Source: CBDUJZ01 sp047629415
GTDB taxonomy: Bacteria > Myxococcota_A > Bradymonadia > REDH01
Direction of reading: 5' to 3'
DNA length: 6,339 bases
Assembly: GCA_047629415.1 (NCBI GenBank)
Contig: JBLHWZ010000321.1
Coordinates: forward strand, 1 to 6,339
The notes under the pieces are model-generated. The model was not told the origin of the DNA, did not search any database, and saw nothing but the letters and a program-made list of their open reading frames with translations. Within the stretch, counting starts at the first letter, position 1, and each line of letters begins with the position of its first letter. The translations under genes and the position numbers were made by a program. Positions 1 through 5,819 of the stretch are shown in pieces.

Positions 1-17
1 CGATTCCGTTCCGCCGC

Positions 18-692
18 CTACGAATCCAGCGCTTGCCTGAAGAGCCAAGCGCTCAGCACCAAGAAGAGCATGTCGAACGCAACGATAAGCGTGAGCCAGG
101 ATTGCACGCTCTGCCACCCGGGCGTATCGATCAGCGCTGAGGTCCCCTTCACGCCCGCAAGAAGCAGGGGAAGGGCGAGCGGAAAGAGTACCAGCGGCAT
201 CAGCACTTCCTTCAAGCGGAGCGATGAGAGAGCTGCGGCGAGTACCGTTCCAAGCGCGCAGAACCCAAGGGTACCCGCCGCCAGCAACGTTACGAGCGGA
301 CCCAGCACAAGGCACAGTTGCAGCTTGAAGAGCATGGCGACCAAAGGCACCAGCACGACTTCGACGCTGCCCAGGAAGAGCAGGTTCACACAGAGCTTAG
401 CCCAGTAGAGCGACTTGGTTGCGCCTGGCGCGAGCAGAAGCCCAAGCAGCGCGCGCTCGTCACGCTCACGTTGGAACGTACGGCCGAAGACGAGCGTGCC
501 GACGAAGGTCATCGACACCCAAAGGACCCCTGGCGCCGCACGTCGCGTATCGGCTGTCTCGCCAAATCCGGAGAAGATGAAGAGGGTCACTAGCACGACC
601 GAGAAGAGCAGCGAGGTGTAGAGCACCTCGCGAGTGCGGAGCTCGATCCGCAGATCCTTGGCGATCATCGCGGCGATCTGACGCAACATCAT
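18..692 (-). CDS. ccmB: Cytochrome c maturation membrane protein CcmB
   Basis: CcmB is the integral-membrane partner of the CcmA ATPase in the System I heme-handling complex. The 224-aa length is normal for the family. Characteristic features are KDLRIELRTRE near the N-terminus (12-22) and FGRTFQRERDERALLGLLLAP at 69-89, a strongly conserved cytoplasmic stretch. About six hydrophobic segments are visible, roughly 24-43, 54-71, 100-121, 126-152, 163-180 and 198-217, ending in a short C-terminus. The start is the ATG at 692, overlapping the ccmA stop (ATGA) with an AGAAGG sequence upstream; a second ATG follows immediately. It stops at TAG (20-18). The remaining 17 bases on this strand (GCGGCGGAACGGAATCG) have no ATG but could hold the ribosome binding site of a following gene, for which ccmC is the expected candidate. 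Confidence 0.95.
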   Translation of the reverse strand: MMLRQIAAMIAKDLRIELRTREVLYTSLLFSVVLVTLFIFSGFGETADTRRAAPGVLWVSMTFVGTLVFGRTFQRERDERALLGLLLAPGATKSLYWAKLCVNLLFLGSVEVVLVPLVAMLFKLQLCLVLGPLVTLLAAGTLGFCALGTVLAAALSSLRLKEVLMPLVLFPLALPLLLAGVKGTSALIDTPGWQSVQSWLTLIVAFDMLFLVLSAWLFRQALDS

Positions 693-1414
693 GCGCGGAC
701 CTTCTGAGCGTAGATTTCCAATACGTCATCGAGCGGTGGCCCGTCGAAGCGAACTCGCCCTCGGTCGAGCACGACGAGCCGGTCCATCGCATCGCTCGGC
801 CACGTCAGGTGGTGCGTGACGACGACGACAATTCGAGAAGCCGTCCTCAGGCGCTTTACCGTCTTAAAGAAGAACTCTCTCGCGTCACGATCCAAGCCGG
901 TGAGAGGCTCATCGAAGAGGACGAGGGTCGGTTCCGGAAGGAGTGCACGGGCGATACTCAATCGCTGCTTCATGCCACGGGAATAGCTCGAAACCAGCTT
1001 GTCGCCGGTGTCACCGAGCCCGACGCGCCCCAGCCACTCCGCGGCCTCATCGAGGTGGCGGCCATAGAGCTGCGCGCAGAAACGTAGGTTCTCGAGTCCG
1101 GTCAAATCGCCGTAGAGCAGGGAGTCATGCGCCACGACTCCGATGTGAGGGCGAACGTGTTCGCGGTGCTTCACACCATCGTGGCTGTCGCCAAATCGCA
1201 CGGCACCGTCCGTCGGTCGATCCAGCGTCGACAGAAGCGAGAGCAGCGTGCTCTTCCCCGCCCCATTTGGCCCCACCAAACACGAGACCTCAGCCGACCG
1301 AAACTCTAGGTTCACGTCGTAGAGCGCGTGCGTTCGTCCGAACGCTCGAGAGAGCTTGCTGACCTGGACTGAATCGAACGCTGGGGCCCGAAAGCTCCAC
1401 TCCGCGGAGCTCAT
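689..1414 (-). CDS. ccmA: Cytochrome c maturation ABC ATPase CcmA
   Basis: CcmA is the cytoplasmic ATPase that, with CcmB and CcmC, drives release of heme-loaded CcmE. The 241-aa protein has a full set of ABC motifs: Walker A GPNGAGKST at 48-56, signature YSRGMKQR at 144-151 in place of the classical LSGGQ, Walker B LVLFDEP at 164-170, D-loop LTGLD at 171-175 and switch His201 (VTHH). At the Q-loop position the sequence is VVAHDSLLYGDLTGLENL; a His there and the LT(A/G)LENL segment are typical of CcmA. The N-terminus is about 15 residues longer than in E. coli CcmA. The ATG at 1414 overlaps the upstream stop (ATGA); the next Met is far downstream, inside the signature motif. Its stop overlaps the ccmB ATG in the same way. 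By sequence alone another ABC-2-type ATPase is possible, but adjacent ccmB makes the call firm. Confidence 0.95.
   Translation of the reverse strand: MSSAEWSFRAPAFDSVQVSKLSRAFGRTHALYDVNLEFRSAEVSCLVGPNGAGKSTLLSLLSTLDRPTDGAVRFGDSHDGVKHREHVRPHIGVVAHDSLLYGDLTGLENLRFCAQLYGRHLDEAAEWLGRVGLGDTGDKLVSSYSRGMKQRLSIARALLPEPTLVLFDEPLTGLDRDAREFFFKTVKRLRTASRIVVVVTHHLTWPSDAMDRLVVLDRGRVRFDGPPLDDVLEIYAQKVRA
700..705 (-). promoter_or_regulatory. Ribosome binding site of ccmB
   Basis: The minus strand reads AGAAGG, seven bases before the ATG at 692, inside the end of ccmA. The spacing favours the first of two adjacent ATG codons (692 and 689). Confidence 0.6.
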
Positions 1415-2727
1415 CCCTCACCCGATGCCGCTTCGAATTCGCGAAGCCGTCGATAGACGACTCCTAACTGCTCACGAATCCGTCGGCGTGCGATCTCGGC
1501 GTCCTTCTCCAGCATCAGGCCGTCGTCGAGTCGGTGCTCCACTTCTGCCGCTGCGTCCAGCAACGACTCCTTTTGCGCGTTGAGCGAGGTGATCTGCGAC
1601 AGATGCGCGTCCTCCGCGCGGGCGCCGCGATCGCGAACGAAAAGCAAGAGGAACATGAGGGCTGCAAGAACAGCGACACCGGCTGCGGCAGGCTGTTTCC
1701 ATCGAACCGGAGCCGGCCAGCCGCTGGTGCTCACGCGAAGTACCTGACCTTCGCGAACCACGGCGCGTGCCACGACGACGTCGACATCTTCCTGCAGAGG
1801 GATGCCCTCGGGGTCGTCGGTCACAAGATCGAAACACACCGAGGTGCCAGTAGGTCCGCCCTCACACATCGGGACGTCGACCTCCACATTGAAGCTCTGG
1901 TGACGAAGGAAGCTGGAGCCTTGCGGCACGACGACGCTCAGCCGCTCAACCTCCATCACCATCGGCTGCTCCCACGCCATCGTGGAGCGGTTGTCGCTTG
2001 GTATGCTGTACTGAATGACGAGGTGTGGCCCGCGGTGGTCGGTCACTCCAGGAGGAGCAATTTCGCCGGCGAACGCGATGTCCGTAGTGACGACGCGAGC
2101 GTCCTCCTCCGGGCGTGCGACCCTGATTCCCTCTGCATTCTCGGGGACCGGGATGCGAAGAAAGCTGGTCGGATCCTCACGATCCGGAGCGTAGATGACC
2201 TGTTCGCGCGGTCGGAATGTGAACACCTGGGTGAAGGTGATGTACTCCTCCCAGAGTTCGACAATCGTCACGACGTTCGATGCGATGATGACGCTGGCAT
2301 CGGTAGTCTCTCGGTAGATACTCACCGCGCCCGTTCGTTCGCCGGCCTCGCCCAGTTCGATGGTCTCGCCAAAGAACCGTCGGCCGTCATCGACTTCTGG
2401 AACTCCCTGCAGGCCTGGCTGAGGCTCAACCTCGAAGTGCGCGATGCCGTCATCTCCCGCTATTGCTGACAGGGTTCTCACCACCTCGTGAGGAGGCTGA
2501 AGGATGTGGAGCTGCACGTCGGCCCCGACGCGTGGCGCGTGGTCTGCGAGGCCTGAGAGCAGCTCGACCCGTACCGCGACGTGTACCGTAGCGGCAGGCA
2601 CAGGCTCCGGTGCAGCCACTTCTTCTAACGCCAGCGCAGCTGCGACAGGCGCAGGGTCCTGGAACGAATGTGCGCCGCTGGGAATTAGCAAAGCGAGGGC
2701 AAAGAGCAGCGGTGTCAGCGGTTTCAT
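1411..2727 (-). CDS. Unknown exported membrane protein with CcmI-like hairpin
   Basis: No family was recognised for the whole 438-aa protein. It starts with a signal peptide (KPLTPLLFALALLIPSGAHS, possible cleavage after Ser21), then an Ala/Pro/Glu-rich linker (22-46). A predicted periplasmic region (about 47-340) is rich in beta-strand patterns: an Ig-like or carboxypeptidase-regulatory-like stretch at about 47-101, then a second region from about 152 (VVTIVELWEEYITFTQVFTF) through 240-333. It contains only two cysteines, C288 and C298, a plausible disulfide, and no CxxCH. A membrane segment (about 346-364) is followed by RDRGAR, indicating the C-terminus is inside, and a charged helical hairpin (about 377-432) resembling the one in the ccmI-like gene just upstream. 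The ATG at 2727 overlaps the upstream stop (ATGA) and has a good RBS; its own stop overlaps the ccmA ATG in the same way. That coupling implies a role in cytochrome c maturation, perhaps as a periplasmic receptor or apocytochrome handler; this is inference. Confidence 0.85.
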   Translation of the reverse strand: MKPLTPLLFALALLIPSGAHSFQDPAPVAAALALEEVAAPEPVPAATVHVAVRVELLSGLADHAPRVGADVQLHILQPPHEVVRTLSAIAGDDGIAHFEVEPQPGLQGVPEVDDGRRFFGETIELGEAGERTGAVSIYRETTDASVIIASNVVTIVELWEEYITFTQVFTFRPREQVIYAPDREDPTSFLRIPVPENAEGIRVARPEEDARVVTTDIAFAGEIAPPGVTDHRGPHLVIQYSIPSDNRSTMAWEQPMVMEVERLSVVVPQGSSFLRHQSFNVEVDVPMCEGGPTGTSVCFDLVTDDPEGIPLQEDVDVVVARAVVREGQVLRVSTSGWPAPVRWKQPAAAGVAVLAALMFLLLFVRDRGARAEDAHLSQITSLNAQKESLLDAAAEVEHRLDDGLMLEKDAEIARRRIREQLGVVYRRLREFEAASGEG

Positions 2728-3161
2728 GTCGATACTCCGGGTGCCTGACCGCCGTGACGCAGTCTCGCTGCTGCGGACCATGCCCGCTCCGTATCGGTGA
2801 CACGAAGGGCGGCGAGGTGTTCGTCCAAGTCGGAGTCGACGGCGCTCAGGTCTTCATCCGTGCCGCCGAGAGCCTCCATCTCCTTCATGATCGCCACCGC
2901 GTCCTTGGTGAGCTTCAGGTGGGTCTTGGCGTGATCTTCGTCGGAGATCTTGTTGGTATCTAGGTCGAGCTGCGTAGAGAGGATGAGTTGCATCACCATC
3001 TCTTTGCGCTCGGCCAGCTCTCCAAGGCGCGACGCATCAGCGTCCTCAGCGAGCGAGCGGTCGCTGGCCGGTCCCCTCTTCGCTACCACGAGGAGTCGAC
3101 CGAACGAGGCGATCACCGTAAGGCCAGCGAACGCCAGCATGAGCAGGGCTACGAATTCCAT
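2724..3161 (-). CDS. Small CcmI-like membrane protein without TPR domain
   Basis: CcmI is a System I heme-ligation component: its N-terminal membrane region contacts CcmF/CcmH, and its C-terminal TPR domain binds apocytochrome. This 145-aa protein has only the first part: an N-terminal membrane segment (about 3-22), a basic-flanked linker, and a charged helix-turn-helix hairpin (about 45-98) with ERKEMVMQLI, a TNKISDEDH turn and KLTKDAVAIMKEMEAL. This resembles the CcmI pattern of a helix, a (T/A)GKLSEEDY-like turn and a second helix. A variable acidic then basic tail (100-145) follows, with no TPR repeats and no Cys. The start was placed at the ATG at 3161 because it overlaps the ccmF-ccmH stop (TGATG) and begins directly with the membrane segment; a 54-residue upstream extension would only repeat ccmH sequence out of frame. 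The RBS (GAGG, three bases away) is weak, so coupling is likely. Identification rests on short, low-complexity similarity plus context. Confidence 0.7.
   Translation of the reverse strand: MEFVALLMLAFAGLTVIASFGRLLVVAKRGPASDRSLAEDADASRLGELAERKEMVMQLILSTQLDLDTNKISDEDHAKTHLKLTKDAVAIMKEMEALGGTDEDLSAVDSDLDEHLAALRVTDTERAWSAAARLRHGGQAPGVST
2735..2740 (-). promoter_or_regulatory. Ribosome binding site of the 438-aa gene
   Basis: The minus strand reads CCGGAG, then seven bases (TATCGAC), then the ATG at 2727. It lies within the end of the ccmI-like gene. It supports the 2727 start, directly at the signal peptide, over the in-frame ATG 54 bases upstream at 2781. Confidence 0.75.
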
Positions 3162-5779
3162 CAGCCTCGTGCCGCCAGCTCGTCGTCGAGCTTTTGGAGG
3201 AGTTCGTTCTCTTGGGCGGTGTTCGCGCCAGTCGAGATCGGCACCACATTGCTCGACCAACGACGGGTCCAGCCTAGAATAAGGCCGACCCCGCAGACGA
3301 TTCCCGTGGTCGGCACCAACCAAGCGAGCCTGTTGAAGCCCTCGTTGGGCGGCATGCTCAGAGCGATCTCGCCACGTTCTTCAACGAAGACATCGAGAAT
3401 CGCCTCGAGTGACATGCCGGCTGCTGCCATCTCTCTGATCCGAGCCTTGTCCTGATTCGATGGGTAACAACTTGGAGAGGCGGTCGCGAGCGACTTGCCT
3501 GCGCACCCCTCACAGGTGGTCATTACCATCGCAAAGGCTTCGCTTAGCAGCTCTACGTTCCCGCCAACCGTTAACGACGTCGGGGCGAGCGCATCATTCT
3601 CGTGTTCATGGCCGTCGTCCGGCGAGTGTTCTGAGGTCCCTGCCGGTTCTTGAGCCCATGCCTCCATCTGATCGATGAACATTATGGAGGGTAGAACCAG
3701 CACTGACGCGACCGCGACGCCTTCGACGCGCCGAAGCACGCGGTGCCGCCAGTACTGGCGTGCGAGCCGGTCTTCTACGGGCCACATCGCGACCAACGTA
3801 CCAGCGATCAGCACAATCCCACCGAACCAGAACCACCAAGTGAATGGGAGCACGACGAGTTTGAACGCAGCGGCCTGCTGTTCTTCATCGACCTGGAGCA
3901 GGGCGACGTAGACATCCTCAATCGGTGTCGAGCGGATGTAGATTTCCGACGTTATCTTCATCGGATCGGGCTGCTGCCCGGCCAACATGGAGTAGTCGTT
4001 GAAGTCGAATCGAGCAGGGCGCAGCGTCGCAATCTCGTTCCCGTTCCGGATCAAGACCAAATCCGCGTATATCTCACGCTTGTCTCGATTATTGACGGTT
4101 TCGATGCCGTCGAATCGGATGGAGTAGTCGCCTAGCTGAACAGTCTCACCGACGCGAATCGTAGCGTCCTGCTCTACCTTTCCTACGTTTCCAGTGAACG
4201 CGAGGAAGATGAACACCATGCCCGTGTGCACGAGGTACCCGCCGTAGCGACGCCGATGCCGTGACACCAAGTCAAACATTGCCGCGACTGGTCCAGCATC
4301 GGTGCTGCTCATGCGCGCTTTGGTGCCTCGGGCGAACTCGATGACGATGATAACGAAGTTGTAGTGAACGAAGATGATCGCGATGATCGCGAGCGCAGAC
4401 CACTTTCCGAATGGATCGACTCCGAGGGGCGCCCCGCGGAAGGTCCACCAGGAGCCGAGGAATACTGGGACTACGATCGCAGTAATCACCGTCGGCAGTG
4501 TGAAGTTCCGACGCAGCGCGCGCGCCGTGACGCGGCGCCACGGCAGTAGCGTACCGGCGACCATCAGGATGAGCAGACCGACGCCGAGCGGGGCCGTGAA
4601 CTTGTTGAACCAAGCGGGGCCGACAGCGACGGCTTGGCCGGTCACGATCTCTTTCAACTTCGGGAAGAGGGTTCCCCAGAGCACGACGAACCCGAGACCG
4701 ACGAAGAGCCAGTTATTGAAGAGGAACGCCGCCTCCCGGCTAACCGGGGAGTCAATGCGGTGCTCTGCTTTCAGTCCCTTCCAGCGGGTAGCGACGACGT
4801 AGATGCTGAAAGCGATGCTGCCGAGAAGTATCGCGAGGAAGTAGTCGCCAATTTCGCTTTCAGCGAACGTGTGCACGGACTGGATGAGTCCAGAACGCGT
4901 CATCCAGGTTCCAAGGATCGTTGTGATGAATGTGAGCGCGACGAGCACGGCGTTCCACTTCTTGAACATGCCGCGCGCCTCTTGAATGATCACGCTGTGC
5001 AGGTACGCGCTGGCCATGAACCATGGGATCAGCGCTGCGTTCTCAACCGGGTCCCAAGCCCAATAGCCGCCCCAACCGAGCTCTTCGTAGGCCCACATGC
5101 CGCCTAGGATGTTGCCGACGCTAAGGAACAGCCAAGAGATCAGCGTCCACTTACGGGTTGCGCGGAGCCATTCGACTCCTTCGTCCCGCGCCAGCAAGGC
5201 CGCCATTCCGAACGCAAACGGAATCGCGAAGGTCGAGAATCCGGAGAGCAGGCACGGAGGATGGATGACCATCAACGGGTTCTGCAACAGCGGATTAAGG
5301 CCCTCACCGTCGATCGGAATGTCGAGGATGTGGAATTGGGAGAACGGATCCGAGACGAAGATCAGAATGAAGAGCAGCGATGCGAGAAGGCCGCCCAAGA
5401 TGCTGTGGAAATACGGCATCACTGTCGGCAGCTTCGCTCGATTGATCCAGGCAGCCGCCGACCCAAAGGTCGACGTCATTGTTACCCAGAACAGCAGGCT
5501 ACCTTCTTGCCCGCCCCAGAATGCCGCCACGATGTACTGCATCGGCATGCGCAGGTCGCTGCGACCTTGCACGTATCGGAGGCTGAAGTCGCCGACGACG
5601 AACGACATCACGAGAGCTGCCGTACCCATGCAAATGGCGGCGGTCGTCAGGAAAAGGCCCTGGCGAGACAGCTCAGACCAACGTACCGACTTTCGATGCC
5701 CGCCAAGGGCGCCACTCAGGAGAGTGAATACGGCGGCCCCGAAAGCGATAACCAGAGCAATGGATCCGATCAGAGGCAT
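3161..5779 (-). CDS. ccmF: CcmF heme lyase fused to a C-terminal CcmH-like domain
   Basis: CcmF is the integral-membrane cytochrome c heme lyase that joins CcmE-delivered heme to apocytochrome CxxCH. The protein is 872 aa; typical CcmF is about 650. Residues 1-670 are complete CcmF, with about 15 hydrophobic segments, FWGGQEGSLLFW at 87-98 and the WWD motif WGGYWAWDPVEN at 236-247. All four conserved histidines are present: His173 (IHPP), His261 (AYLHS) and His303 (SVHTFA), at the same numbers as E. coli CcmF, plus His518 (YLVHTG). Residues 531-642 form the periplasmic loop before the last CcmF membrane segment (about 646-666). A basic stretch (671-684) and a second hydrophobic segment (686-703) ending in AWA-Q follow, then a His/acid linker and a CcmH/CycL-like domain (about 737-840) with CEGC at 756-759, REMAAAGMS at 782-790 and a final membrane segment (about 817-837). 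The stop overlaps the next ATG (TGATG). CcmF identity is secure; the CcmH assignment is strong by pattern and position. Confidence 0.95.
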   Translation of the reverse strand: MPLIGSIALVIAFGAAVFTLLSGALGGHRKSVRWSELSRQGLFLTTAAICMGTAALVMSFVVGDFSLRYVQGRSDLRMPMQYIVAAFWGGQEGSLLFWVTMTSTFGSAAAWINRAKLPTVMPYFHSILGGLLASLLFILIFVSDPFSQFHILDIPIDGEGLNPLLQNPLMVIHPPCLLSGFSTFAIPFAFGMAALLARDEGVEWLRATRKWTLISWLFLSVGNILGGMWAYEELGWGGYWAWDPVENAALIPWFMASAYLHSVIIQEARGMFKKWNAVLVALTFITTILGTWMTRSGLIQSVHTFAESEIGDYFLAILLGSIAFSIYVVATRWKGLKAEHRIDSPVSREAAFLFNNWLFVGLGFVVLWGTLFPKLKEIVTGQAVAVGPAWFNKFTAPLGVGLLILMVAGTLLPWRRVTARALRRNFTLPTVITAIVVPVFLGSWWTFRGAPLGVDPFGKWSALAIIAIIFVHYNFVIIVIEFARGTKARMSSTDAGPVAAMFDLVSRHRRRYGGYLVHTGMVFIFLAFTGNVGKVEQDATIRVGETVQLGDYSIRFDGIETVNNRDKREIYADLVLIRNGNEIATLRPARFDFNDYSMLAGQQPDPMKITSEIYIRSTPIEDVYVALLQVDEEQQAAAFKLVVLPFTWWFWFGGIVLIAGTLVAMWPVEDRLARQYWRHRVLRRVEGVAVASVLVLPSIMFIDQMEAWAQEPAGTSEHSPDDGHEHENDALAPTSLTVGGNVELLSEAFAMVMTTCEGCAGKSLATASPSCYPSNQDKARIREMAAAGMSLEAILDVFVEERGEIALSMPPNEGFNRLAWLVPTTGIVCGVGLILGWTRRWSSNVVPISTGANTAQENELLQKLDDELAARG
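3260..3571 (-). other. CcmH/CycL-like domain within the CcmF fusion
   Basis: CcmH is the thiol-disulfide protein that handles the apocytochrome CxxCH cysteines during ligation and normally is a separate membrane protein with an LRCxxC motif. Here it is residues about 737-840 of the fusion. CEGC (C756, C759; bases 3514-3503) is followed by AGKSLATASPSC, then RIREMAAAGMSLEAIL and VEERGEIALSMPP, which follow the family pattern of CxxC, helix, M-x-A-G-x-S, then YG(E/D)-x-(V/I)-L-x-x-PP. A hydrophobic helix and a short cytoplasmic tail (838-872) end the protein. Differences from the standard family are TT in place of LR before the first Cys, and a third Cys at 771. The predicted topology (periplasmic domain, C-terminus inside) fits CcmH. 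Confidence 0.82.
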
Positions 5780-5786
5780 TTGAAAA

Positions 5787-5792
5787 CTCCTT
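5787..5792 (-). promoter_or_regulatory. Ribosome binding site of ccmF-ccmH fusion
   Basis: The minus strand reads AAGGAG, followed by seven bases (TTTTCAA) and the ATG at 5779. This is a near-ideal Shine-Dalgarno sequence and the strongest in the window. It fixes the ccmF start, and it lies in the only real intergenic gap inside the operon (5780-5819), so the fusion is translated independently of ccmE. No hairpin or promoter-like element is apparent in that gap. Confidence 0.85.
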
Positions 5793-5819
5793 GTGATTCG
5801 CTATCAGGCGACTGCAGGT

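Noticed and set aside
466..792. Minus-strand frame of 108 codons across the ccmA/ccmB junction
   Set aside because: It is out of frame with both ccmA and ccmB, which are clear; the product is Arg/His/Ser-rich with no motif.
1534..2469. Long open frame (311 codons) on the plus strand
   Set aside because: It lies wholly antisense to the 438-aa gene, has no recognisable domain, and its composition (His/Asp/Arg-rich) is typical of a complementary-strand frame in GC-rich DNA.
2728..2781. Upstream in-frame ATG (2781) for the 438-aa gene
   Set aside because: It would put 18 charged residues before a good signal peptide; the ATG at 2727 has CCGGAG seven bases upstream and the ATGA overlap.
3162..3323. 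Upstream extension of the ccmI-like gene to an ATG at 3323
   Set aside because: It would overlap the CcmH domain for 54 codons with an Arg-rich sequence. The ATG at 3161 sits at the stop/start overlap and directly begins the membrane segment.
5097..5783. Open frame of 228 codons on the plus strand
   Set aside because: It is the antisense shadow of the ccmF N-terminal membrane region; no domain or RBS supports it.
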